Shown: positions 1 through 9,115 of the stretch, one piece after another
Layout: each line of letters begins with the position of its first letter
Position numbering within the stretch: position 1 is the first letter of the stretch
DNA from: Anolis sagrei
Taxonomy: Eukaryota; Chordata; Lepidosauria; Squamata; Anolidae
Length of the DNA: 64,000 nucleotides
Direction: 5' to 3'
Assembly (NCBI RefSeq): GCF_037176765.1
Contig: NC_090023.1
Location: 99,991,366-100,055,365 of the forward strand
Translations under genes and position numbers: made by a program
Notes under the pieces: model-generated
What the model was told of the DNA's origin: nothing
Database searches by the model: none
What the model saw: the letters and a program-made list of their open reading frames with translations, nothing else

Positions 1-239
1 GAAAGGTGACATGTATACATAATTGCCCGCGACAAAATATTCGTAGTGACAGTCAACAAGAAGGTTGCAGGTTTCATCAGGACTCTCAACCCCAACAGAA
101 CAAGGGAATCCTTCCCCATTCATGAAGAGGTCTGAGCAACATTCCAGACTGCTCTCTGTATTCACTGACTACATGTGCTCTTCAGAAGAGTTTATTTTTT
201 TTAATTCTTTTAAGTAACTATTCTGAAATAAAAGGAATA

Positions 240-425
240 CAGTGGGCCTGCCATATCTGCAGGGGTTCAGTTCTAAGACCTTTGGCAGATATGAAAACAT
301 GTGGATAATAATGCTCATATTGTGTCCGCTTTCATGTTGCCACCATTACTAATATATATGGGGTACAGATGCCTGCAGCCACTGGAAATTGCAAATCCAG
401 ATCCTGTGGTTAAGAGGCCTGTTTG
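240..425. mobile_element. Tigger/pogo-like MITE remnant
   Basis: The left end reads CAGTGGGCCTGCCATATCTG followed by a GGGGTTCAG-type stretch, which resembles pogo/Tigger terminal repeats. A weaker inverted match ends near 415-425. There is no coding capacity. The right boundary is approximate. Confidence 0.45.
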
Positions 426-694
426 TCTGTCTACACACACACACTTTATTGTAATACAAGATTTCGATTTTCCTTCCTGCACCGCTCACATCCATTGAGA
501 CAGAATGACTATTACAAATACAGCCAGATATCAAAATTGCTAATTCAGCTAAGTAGCAAGAGAACATTGTACTGCCTTAAAGCAAAGTAAAGGGACACAC
601 ATTGAAAGGTTTACTAGGGCAAATGAACAGATCATGAATCTACCCTGATAGTCCCTGACATTTGTCAACTTAGACAGGTTGTACTCCATGTTAT

Positions 695-1000
695 GTTAAT
701 AATGATGATGATGATGATGATTCTTATATTCTGTTACCATCTCCCTGGAGGGACTCGGGGCGGCTTACACATGACACAAGTGCCTAAACACAGAACATAA
801 AATGAAAACAACTTTAAAATATAATTAAGTACAACATATGGACATATAAAACATCTACTAATAGTCAATTAAAAATAGCGCTCATCAACCAATGGTGGTA
901 AGCTGTTATAAACATGGCCAGTTAAGACAAGTTAATAATGAATACAGCATCACACTAGCCGTCAGTTCTTAAGAATCAAGTTCTCTTTGTCTATGATAGA
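695..1000 (-). mobile_element. L2-type LINE 3' end
   Basis: On the minus strand the sequence carries the recurrent L2-like 3' terminal block: a GTAAGCCGCCCCGAGTCCC core followed by a short-repeat tail, here (ATC)n seen as GAT repeats at about 703-721. The same terminal block ends the long L2 copy at 26376-28435. Only non-coding 3' sequence is present. Confidence 0.6.
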
Positions 1001-1469
1001 TGGAGCGTGGAAGTGTTCAGCTAGTTGATATATCTATCGCTACATCCCTACAAGTGTTGTGTAAGCTGTACTTTACACAAAAACAAACAACTGAGTTGTT
1101 CGCTGAAAGCTTTCTAAAGTATACATATTCAAAGATCTGTTCCTCAGAGATGGCTTAATTTGATTTGATGGGTTTCAATAGGTACCTATCCTTTTGACAT
1201 TTTTGGGGCAAGTAATTCAACAATTTCCTTTAGAAAGAGTTCTCTAAATCTGAGACATCATTTAGAAGTAAATACTGCAAATTAAAGCAGATACTGTATT
1301 GTGACTCTAACACATTTCTATCTTGCATAAAAACTTCGGGAAGCCTGGATATGTCATTTTTAAAGCTTACGATAAGTCTTCCTCAGCAGATGTGAAATAC
1401 TGTTCTTTCAATAAAAAAATAAATGGCACTTTCTCAAGGTAAATGCTTTTTCTTATTTTACACACATCT

Positions 1470-1530
1470 TGGGCCGTACTCCAGAAGGAAAGGCGGCATA
1501 TAATGAAATAAAAATATAATAAAATAAATA
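1470..1530 (+). mobile_element. L2-type LINE or SINE 3' tail
   Basis: A diverged GCCGTACTCC...AAAGGCGGCATATAATGAAATAAAA stretch, broken here by an AATAAAA tail, matches the shared L2 3' terminal block in plus orientation. It is only about 60 bp long. Confidence 0.4.
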
Positions 1531-1723
1531 GACAAGTCTTTCTATATCTACTTTTGAAACAGACCTAACTTTTCGCTTCAATGTTGTTCAGGGATCAGCG
1601 TATCCCTCAAAACAACAGCAGGATTGCACATTACTGAAACTGTATTGTGAATACACCAAAGGCTATACTTCTACCAATACAGTTTTTGGGCATCTTTAAA
1701 AACAAAACAAAAATCTCCCTTAC

Positions 1724-1791
1724 CTTGCTGACATTTTAGAAACTTATCTTCAAGCCACATGTCTTCCATTTCACTAATCAAACTGGCTATA
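1724..1791 (-). other. Candidate 68-bp exon, possibly NIPA2 5' UTR
   Basis: On the minus strand a pyrimidine tract (TCTTTTCTTTTTCAG) precedes a 68-base block that ends CAGCAAG and is followed by a consensus donor GTAAGG. Acceptor and donor are both strong and no transposon accounts for the block. It contains ATGGAAGACATG in a short open frame (MEDMWLEDKFLKCQQ) that I do not recognise as part of NIPA2. NIPA2 transcripts have non-coding 5' exons and the presumed NIPA2 promoter lies about 6 kb upstream, so a leader exon is the simplest reading. It could also be a chance splice-like pair. Confidence 0.35.
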
Positions 1792-2761
1792 CTGAAAAAG
1801 AAAAGATGCCAATCTGAACTCTACTAGATAGTAAATTTGTCTCATATTTCATTTCCTTAATCAGAATTAGTTTTTCCCCCCACTAATATTTTATGTAGCT
1901 GGTTGTACTCTAAAATAAATAAGTAAATAACTATGCAATAATGAAATAAAAGTATATCTAACTTCCTATCTAAAACAAGGTTTGGCAAGGGTAGGCAATT
2001 CTGGAAGGGTACTGGGCCACGTAAGTCCCTTGGGAGACTCTGAAGGGCCATACACACCTGTTCCTGGAAATAAAAAGCTCCTAAACACCTTTTAGGGGAC
2101 ATTCTTATCCAGTTTTAGGATCTTCCAGGATCACTAAAGCATTTTAGGTCATTTCAAGAAAAAAACTTTTGAAAAATAGGAAGGTGATGAGAAACTTCAA
2201 GTTATATTGGAGCAAAAATATGAGTGTTTTGGTTTTTTTTGGAGGGGGGGGGGTATACGTGGCTCATGGACTACACTTTGTCAATCTCTGATTTTCAGAA
2301 GCCTACAGCTGTCTTCCAAAGGACTGTATAAGAATCTGTAGTTATCAGCACCTAGATTTTTTTTCTATGTATTACACAAATTTCAGTATATTAAGGCTCT
2401 AGTGATCTTTTAACAATGAACTATGATTAAGCATTACCTGTATAAGATACAATGAGCTAAAGTCTCAAGAAGGGACTGGAAGGTCTCTCCACCTCATTCC
2501 CAAATTCCTCACTAACATGTTGCCAAATTCAGCAGCTGAACCTCTATGCATTGCCAAAACATCAGGTGGGCACATGTTGACCAGTTCTATTTTTAAGGCA
2601 AAATATTGCTTTTTTTTCTCTACTACACCAATTCAGCAAAGGGCAGGGGTTCTCAAAGTCAAATTATTCAAAAATCAAATTATCATGTAGCATGGCCTGT
2701 GATACATAAAAGCAAATGTATTTAATATAGCATAGAGTAAAAGAATTCTGTTGACTTCAAA

Positions 2762-2870
2762 TCACAGAATCGGAAGAGACCTCGTGGGCCATCTAGCCAA
2801 ACCCCCTCCCAAGAAGCAGGAAAATCAACCAGGAAAATTGTAGTAGATAGCCATATAGCATCTGTACCAA
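2762..2870 (-). mobile_element. CR1 LINE 3' end fragment
   Basis: On plus the sequence reads ATCACAGAATCGGAAGAGAC and continues through the GGGCCATCTAG and AAGAAGCAGGAAAATC blocks. This is the reverse complement of the CR1 3' terminus with its ATTCTATGATTCT-type end. Only about 100 bp of 3' sequence remains. Confidence 0.65.
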
Positions 2871-3247
2871 TAGAAATATGAGATAGACATGAAAATGTCT
2901 TTCATCTAAATATTACATGGTGTCTCAAACATTTTTATTAATGAAGCAACACTGGTGAAGGAAAGTCACGCCTGTAGTTCTTATTCATTCTGATGAAGGA
3001 CCAATGCTTAACCCTGGCATCTCTAGATAGGATAGGAAAAGATTCAGGAAGTTAAAGGAAATCCCTTTAGATTTGCGGTTTTGACTTTTGTAGATATGAT
3101 TATTCACAGTTTAAAAATATTATCTCTAGGAATCTTTAGGTCCTACAATGCTCTCTAGAAGTTCCTAGAGTGGTATCTCATAAGTAAAATATAGTAATTT
3201 CTTTATTGGCATTTTTTCACCTTCACAGGGGTCCTGCACCCCTAACG

Positions 3248-3430
3248 TGGAGAGCTGACTTTATTTCAGTTGACTGATTGACATCCATAAGTAAGTTATA
3301 GATCCACCTCAGCTGCATTACAACCATGCTGCAAGTACCCTACCAAATGTGGAGAGCTGACTTTATTTCAGATGACTGATTGGCATCCATAAGTAAGTTA
3401 TAGATCAACCTCAGCTACATTGCAACTATG
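3248..3430. repeat. Two-copy direct repeat, 102-bp period
   Basis: A block beginning TGGAGAGCTGACTTTATTTC at 3248 recurs at 3350 with few differences over about 82 bases, running through CCATAAGTAAGTTATAGATC. It looks like a fairly recent local tandem duplication. No family was recognised. Confidence 0.75.
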
Positions 3431-3916
3431 AGCAAGGAGTTTTCACTTGTAAACGTTGCTGCTTTGCTTATTCCTGCTAGCATGACTGGAAAGAGGGAAG
3501 TAAACAAGTATAAAAAGGGTGGAGCAGCATGAGGCATTAGTCACCTTTCGAAAAGCCTGTTGGTACCTGAGCTTTGCTGTATCCTCTCTGGAGTAAGCTG
3601 TGGATGGTATAGAAACAAACAGCATGGCTCTTTCTATTTGTCTACATACACCTCTCACAGCTCATTGTTCAGAGACTATACCTTAGCTCAGGGGGAAAAA
3701 GGGGACAGCAACTGTGCAGCTCTTTGGAAATGGAAGATTGCAGAAAAGATCTTTGCGCAGTCAGCTACATCTAGAGCTGATAGGTATTGCAGTCTGGCCA
3801 GGTCTTGAGCTGATGGATGTTGCACCTCACTAGCTGTACAATTTTATAAATGGCCCCATTATGTGGGTATACATTTTTGAACAGCTCCATTTATAAAATC
3901 ATAAAACTAATATATT

Positions 3917-3952
3917 TTTTTTGTCGTGTCAGGAGCAACTTGAAAAACTAAT
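3917..3952 (-). mobile_element. tRNA-SINE tail fragment
   Basis: TTTTTTGTCGTGTCAGGAGC followed by AACTTGAAAAACT is the reverse complement of the tail of the second SINE family in this window (copies at 14452 and 42903, ending in CTCCTGACA plus an A-rich tail). Only the tail is present. Confidence 0.55.
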
Positions 3953-5619
3953 AATGAATATTTCTAATAAATAGCATCAAATGCATGCCCAGGTAACACT
4001 GGGTGCATAAGCTAGTACATAATAAAAAGGGAGAATGTTCAAGTTTTTAAAAAAGTAAATAATAGATTTTTCAGCTGACCTTCTTAAATAAAGCTTAATA
4101 TGTCTTGAAGAAATGTACATATACAGTCCAGAAGTTTCCCACATTTTTGGTATTGCAACCTGAAACTGAAATGATCTCATTGGCATTGCACAAACTGTGG
4201 AAGAGTCAAGAGAGGGGAGCTGAATACTTTCAAAAGTCACTGCAGTAAAAGTCACCAGCAAAAGATAAATTATATACAGTCTTACAAACCGTTTCCCCAT
4301 CTGTCCAGACTTCTCTACCAGCTTCATCAGTGCTAACTCTTCCAAATTGCTACTATTTCCTTCCAGATTTGTGTCAGCAGTGCCCATCCAAATAGTGTTC
4401 ATTTCAATTTCTCTGCTTATCCTGGTGAAATGCTAAGGTTACAACAGCACATCTCTTCTGAGATGCTAATGAAGGAACAATGCCTTCAGTTACTGGACAA
4501 TAAAGAATTATTCATTACAATGGTGCAATCTTGTTTTTTCCAAAGGTCGCGTAAGTAACTGCAACTTGCCAGATGATGTTTAACGGTAGCACCCATGATC
4601 CCTTACCACTTTTGAATTGGGATCTGCAGTCCAAGCCTGTCCATCTCTTGACCTTAACAATCGGAAACCATTCTTCCAAAGAAAGAACAAAAGGAATCTT
4701 TTGTCTTCTAGAGTCACCCAGATTCATGATGGAGAATTTTGTTAGCTGCTAAATGCAAGATTTCATGTGGTGTTAGTCTACTTATTTTTGTTATTCACTG
4801 AAAGGGAAAAAGTCAATCAGTAGTTTATCCATACAAAATATGTATTTATCTTTACTACTGTGAACTTCCTGATCCGAAGAACTCCTTCATAGCTTTTTAC
4901 AACCACACAATAATCACACTAATCTATTTTACACAAATTAGAGGGGAAAAATATGAAAACTAAAACTGCTTCACATTAACCAAGCTCTCTTAAACCAGTT
5001 TTAAATGCACTGTACCATTTAAACTCTATATCTATGGACTAATTCCAATTTTTCCTCCAAGAAATACCAACCAGTTTTTGTTATTATACAAAATATCCAA
5101 GAAAAACATAAGCAACTGAAGGAATAGAATGGAATCCACAAAAGCTTGTGCTGAAATAGATCTGTTGGTCTTAAAAGGTACCACAATCTTTATTTCCACT
5201 AAAGCAGACTAACACAGCTGTCTGTCTGAAAACTATCATGCTCAAAACTGTCAGAGATATTAAACATTTAGATTTTATTTATTAACAATGTTGAATTGTA
5301 ATTTTTGTAAACCACTGTGCATCTACTGCATGCAAATTTTTAATGTTTTCTTAACAAAGCAACTTCTGTCTGGATATATTACAAAATTACAGGAAGTCCT
5401 TTATTGTTATGTCACATGATCCTGTTTGCATAAAGCCTATTACACCAAGATCCCCATTTATCTTAAAGCAGATGCTTACAACTCCAAGGAATGGTGACTG
5501 CGTTACTACACAATCATATACCCCTTTACTTTCAAGTTCCACTGTTTAAAATACTATTTCCTTCCAGACAACAGCATATAAAATTGCATCCTTATAGCAT
5601 TTTGAAACATATGAGTGTG

Positions 5620-5702
5620 TCTGTGTGTGTCAAGATTGCTGTGGGCTTATGGCAACCCCATAAATTGTACCAGGATTTAATTTGGTGACTCCCTGAAAGA
5701 CC
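5620..5702 (-). mobile_element. 5S-Sauria-type SINE 3' fragment
   Basis: GCTGTGGGCTTATGGCAACC after a GTGTGTGTCAAG start corresponds to the reverse complement of the 3' part of the 5S-headed SINE seen more fully at 34415-34605. The 5S-like head is absent. Confidence 0.45.
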
Positions 5703-5707
5703 AATAT

Positions 5708-5930
5708 AGGTTGAGTATCCCTGATCTGAAATGCTGGGACAGGAAGTACTGGATTTCAAAATAGTTGCACATACTGTACCCAATAAAGTATCTTAGAGAC
5801 ACTCCCCAAGTGTAAACACAAAGTTGATTTACGTTTCAAGACACCTTATAGACACAGCCTGAAAGTAATTTTATACAACATGGATTTAACAATGCTGTGT
5901 GTTTACTAAATGTAATACTTGGAGGCAATA
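5708..5930 (+). mobile_element. MER2-like Tigger DNA transposon fragment
   Basis: The start AGGTTGAGTATCCCTGATCT followed by GAAATGCTGGGAC closely resembles the conserved left end of MER2/Tigger-type pogo elements known from mammals. Later parts are diverged and non-coding. The right boundary is approximate. Confidence 0.5.
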
Positions 5931-6008
5931 GCTATGGTGTTCAAAGACTCCTCCTTCCAAGTAATTATGGATAAGAGTGCAGCTTTAAGTTACCTTGTTA
6001 TGTTCTGT

Positions 6009-6184
6009 CAGACAAAATACGGTGTAGTTCTTCAATTTTAAGATTCAAGTTTCCTGTATAAACATCTCTAAAAATGGGATGTGTCTTAGAATTGCAGGTG
6101 TATCTTGTGTATTTTTGTTTGTGGCGGCACAGAAATTAGGGTGCACCTTACAATAAATGGTGCCTTAGAATTGAAGAATTACAG
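6009..6184. mobile_element. Short TIR element (MITE)
   Basis: The left end (GTAGTTCTTCAATTTTAAGA) and right end (TTAGAATTGAAGAATTACAG) are imperfect inverted repeats around a 120-bp non-coding core. The outermost bases include TA, compatible with a Tc1/mariner or pogo superfamily MITE, but the superfamily is not certain. Confidence 0.5.
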
Positions 6185-6355
6185 TAGCCATCAGAAAGCT
6201 TATGGTTCACTTTCTCAGCCACTCGTTTATAGAGCATTGGGTTTTCAAGGTAAGGCATGCTCCACTTGTTTAGGGGATTGACTTCAAAACAGCTGTGTGA
6301 TTCTTTGTATCAACTCAGTGTAGCCTAGTGCTTTGAGTGTAGATGGGGTCCAAAA

Positions 6356-6802
6356 GAGGAATCACTACACCAGGCGTGGGCAAATTTCAGCCCTCCAGGT
6401 GTTCTGGACTTCAACTCCCACAATTCCTACCAGCTTACCATTTGAACTCCAAAAGACTTGGAGGACCGAAGTTTGCCCATGCCTGCACTACACTGTAAAA
6501 TGAATGCAGTTTGACATTACTTTAAGTCTGTGGTTCTCAACCTGTGGGTCCCCAGATGTTTTGGCCTTCAACTCCCAGAAATCCCAACAACTAGCACACG
6601 GGCTGGGATTTCTGGGAGTTGTAGGCCAAAACATCTGGGGACCCACAGATTGAGAATGATTGCTTAACTGCTCTTACAAGGCCTTCAGTCTCCTCTGCCA
6701 AAGAGTGCCAGTGCTTCACCAAACTACAGATCCCAGCATGGAGCCATGGCATTTAAAAGTGGTGTCAAACTGCATTGAGTCTATAGTGTAGAGGCATCCT
6801 AG
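6356..6802. mobile_element. TCTACAC-family MITE holding two nested hAT MITEs
   Basis: The outer MITE has the core GCAGTTTGACA...CATTTAAAAGTGGTGTCAAA and a right end GTGTAGAGGCATCC. One hAT MITE (6372-6487; ends CAGGCGTGGGCAAA and TTTGCCCATGCCTG) sits at its left edge, flanked on both sides by the 8-base duplication CACTACAC. A second hAT MITE (about 6531-6664; ends CTGTGGTTCTCAACC and GATTGAGAATGATTG) sits inside it at the TTTAACT motif with an imperfect duplication. All parts are palindromic and non-coding. Confidence 0.65.
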
Positions 6803-6820
6803 GACTCTCTAAGACAATGG

Positions 6821-7470
6821 TTCTCAACCAATGGGTCCCCAGGTGTTTTGGCCTACAACTCCCAGAATCATAGAATCATAGAGTTGGAAGAGACCTCCAG
6901 TAACACCCCCTGCCAAGAAGCAGGAAAATTGCTTTCAAAGCATCCCTGACAGATGACCATCCAGCCTCTGTTTAAAAGCTTTCAAAGAAGGAGCCTCTAT
7001 CACACTCAGGGGCAGAGAGTTCCACTGCTGACAAAATTCTCACAGTCAGGAAGTTCTTCTTAATATTCAAATGGAATCTCCTTTCTTTCAGTTTGAAGCC
7101 ATTTTTCCGCATCCTAGGCTCCAGGGCAGCGGAAAACAAGCTTGCTCCCTCTTCCCTATGACTTTGTCTCACATATTTATACATGGCTATCGTGTCTCCT
7201 CTCAGCCTTCTCTTCTTCAGGCTAAACATGCCCAGCTCCTTAAGCTGCTCCTCATAGGGCTTGTTTCCCAGACCCTTGATCATTTTAGTCACCCTCCTCT
7301 GGACACATTCCAGCTTGTCAATATCTCTCTTCAATTGTGGTGCCCAGAATTGGACACAATATTCCAGGTGTGGTCTAACCAAGGCAAAATAGAGGAGTAG
7401 CATGATTTCCCTGGATCTAGACACTAGACTCCTAACAGGATTTCTGGGAGTTGAAGGCCACAGATAGCAA
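6821..7470. mobile_element. hAT MITE split by a CR1
   Basis: The left half reads ATGGTTCTCAACC through GGCCTACAACTCCCAG and stops near 6867. The matching right half (CCTAACAGGATTTCTGGGAG onward) resumes near 7420. The CR1 between them therefore arrived later. The arms are like those of the intact MITEs at 6531 and 11528. Confidence 0.6.
6866..7425 (-). mobile_element. CR1 LINE, 5'-truncated 3' part
   Basis: The minus frame reads CR1 reverse-transcriptase C-terminal sequence in order: [52 protein letters not shown] and [20 protein letters not shown]. It ends in the CR1 3' repeat (ATAGAATCATAGAATC on plus). Only the last roughly 150 codons plus the 3' UTR are present, so it is a dead 5' truncation, as is usual for CR1. 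Confidence 0.85.
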
Positions 7471-7691
7471 ACCAGGGCTCTAAGAGACCAAGGCTCGCTT
7501 TCTTCTTTAGCCACTGGATGACCTTGGGGCGAGTCAAACTCTCTCAGCCTCAAAGGAAAGCAATGGCGAACTCCTTTCTGGAGAAATTTTGCTGAGAAAA
7601 CCCCATTATGTTGATGAAGTGACAAGCCAGAGAATATATTGTGCAGGTGCCCTTCAATAGGAGGATCGTAGTTGGGTCCCCTTAGGTGGGA

Positions 7692-7895
7692 ATCTACTTG
7701 GGGCACGTCCACACTTCAGAATCAATGCAGTTTGACTCCCCTTGAACTGACATGGCTCAAGGCTATGGAATTATGGGCGTTGTAGTTTTCTGAGGCACCA
7801 GCATGGTCCAAACTACAAATCCCAGGACTCCAGAGCACTGAGCCCTGGCAGGGATGACACCGCGGTGTAGATGCCCCCCAGGAGGCGGCTCACAG
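7692..7895. mobile_element. TCTACAC-family MITE at CpG island edge
   Basis: The left end GGGCACGTCCACACTTCAGA, core CAATGCAGTTTGACTCC and right end GTGTAGATGCCCCC match the MITE family seen at 43503 and 53940. It lies at the edge of the 7850-8420 CpG island, so its right end forms the island boundary and has become GC-rich. Confidence 0.55.
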
Positions 7896-8420
7896 CTCCC
7901 GCGGCCCGCTTGGCGTGGCGCTTGGCACGCGGAGGCTCAGCGAAACGGCTCAAGAATGGCCCAGGGAAAGGCGGCGGGAGGAGAGGAGAGGCTGGGGCCC
8001 AGTCAGTTACCCGCAGTGGAGGCGCCTCTCGTCTCACATCCTGAGCGGGGCCCCGAGCGGGGAGGGAGCGGCAGCCCGGGAAGAAGAAGGGCAGAGGGGC
8101 GGCGGGGGCGGCCGAGGGGAAGGGCGGGAAGACAAGGGCCCTCCCCACGCACGCGCCGTCGCCATGGAGAAAGCCCCCTCAGGTGCCGCCGTTGATGCTG
8201 CTCCTGCTGATGCTGCTCAACGGCTCGCCCTCCTCCTGCTTGGCACACTGGGCGGAAGAGGCGGAGCAAGAGAGCGAAAGGCCGGGCGGAAGTGGCCTCA
8301 TTCACTGCTGAGGCGCACGCGCGGAAAGAAGGGGAGAGGGAGGTTGGGGGAGAAAAAAAAAGAGGGGTGGGTCACGTGGCTCCTCCTCCTCTTGCCCCCC
8401 CCCTCCCATCTCGAAAATGG
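7850..8420 (-). promoter_or_regulatory. NIPA2: CpG island, presumed NIPA2 promoter and exon 1
   Basis: Base composition changes sharply here: about 570 bases are G+C rich with many CpG steps (GGCGGCGGGGGCGGCC, ACGCACGCGCCGTCGCC, GCGCACGCGCGG). The island lies downstream of NIPA1, where the conserved NIPA2-NIPA1 tandem puts the NIPA2 5' end on the minus strand. This is inference from gene order; no exon 1 donor could be fixed, though minus-strand GTAACT and GTGAGA sites occur around 8009 and 8035. A short plus-strand frame with a leucine-rich start (LMLLLLMLLNG, about 8198) is probably fortuitous. Confidence 0.5.
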
Positions 8421-8739
8421 CACGCGGGAAGAATGGGTTATATTCTCTGCTGGCCTGCCATTAAGAGACCTTTTTTGTCTCCCCAATGTAATTTGGAAAA
8501 TTGGATTCCAAAAACAGACAAGAAAATTAGAGTCGTACCTAGGCTAGCAGTGAGGGTTGGTAAATGTGTATAAGCAGAATAAGCAGAAGCTTTATCACAG
8601 TATTTGAACCAAGGTATATCCTGCTGTATAATAAAATGTCACTCAGGCTTGTGAAACAAATAATAGTATCTTTACTTTAGTGAAAGGACTAAGGCAGTGA
8701 CTTCTCCGGCCCACTCCTTGTTTGGGTATTGGCCAGCAT

Positions 8740-9115
8740 GCCAACGACTTATGTCAAACCCTGAAGCTCAATCAATGGCTGATACCAAATGAGAGACTCC
8801 CCCCCCCCCCCCGGGCGCACAGAAAACTGGTCGACTTGGAAGGCGCTGAACAGACTGCGCTCTGGCACCACCAAATGCAGAGCCAATCTTAAGAAATGGG
8901 GCCACAAAGTAGAATCTACAACATGCGAGTATGGAGAAGAGCAAACCACAGACCACCTACTGCAATGCAGCCTGAGCCCTGCCACATGCACAATGGAAGA
9001 CCTTCTTGCAGCAACACCAGAGAGAAGAGGCTGGGGCCCAGTCAGTTAACCACAGCAACACCAGAGGCACTCCAAGTGGCCAGCTACTGATCAAAGGACG
9101 TTTATAGTTCTCTAA
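8740..9115 (+). mobile_element. Non-LTR retrotransposon C-terminal fragment
   Basis: The plus frame at 8789-9049 encodes WKALNRLRSGTTKCRANLKK, WGHKV and a C-x-C-like CEYGEEQTTDHLLQC segment. This resembles the zinc-finger-like region after the reverse transcriptase of some non-LTR retrotransposons; the clade was not identified. The reading is incomplete, a poly-C run (about 8799-8812) interrupts it, and a 32-bp insertion (9023-9054) lies within it. Upstream RT motifs are absent. Confidence 0.5.
9023..9054 (+). repeat. 32-bp insert copied from the CpG island
   Basis: The LINE fragment is interrupted by 32 bases flanked on both sides by GCAACACCAGAG (9011-9022 and 9055-9066). The core AGAGGCTGGGGCCCAGTCAG and the next three bases match 7987-8009 of the nearby CpG island exactly over 23 bases, and similarity continues a few bases beyond. 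Insert plus 12-base flanking duplication looks like a templated or end-joining insertion. Confidence 0.65.

Larger units (their letters stand above)
1..7850. other. Gene-poor tract, presumed NIPA2 intron
   Basis: No recognisable protein-coding exon was found. The tract holds the separately listed repeats and one well-formed small exon candidate on the minus strand. In amniotes NIPA2 lies just downstream of NIPA1 on the same strand, so this DNA is inferred to be the first intron or introns of NIPA2, with its coding exons beyond the left edge. Unlisted pieces (about 1060-1450, 1800-2750, 4000-5600) look like ordinary AT-rich unique sequence. Confidence 0.4.

Noticed and set aside
3977-4402. 141-codon minus-strand frame
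   Set aside because: No recognised motif and no convincing splice pair. The start has a reasonable look, but with no known homologue it cannot be called a gene.
4515-4727. Minus-strand frame with an internal GTAAGG
   Set aside because: A splice-like donor near 4606 lacks a clear acceptor. It is weaker than the 1724-1791 candidate and was left out.
8164-8320. Short signal-peptide-like frame (LMLLLLMLLNG) in the CpG island
   Set aside because: It rests on a CTG/CTC-rich stretch, has about 45 codons and is on the strand opposite to the expected gene.
7915-8547. 210-codon open frame in the CpG island
   Set aside because: G+C-rich DNA produces long frames in several phases on both strands here. 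The peptide is Arg/Gly/Glu-rich and low in complexity, with no domain.
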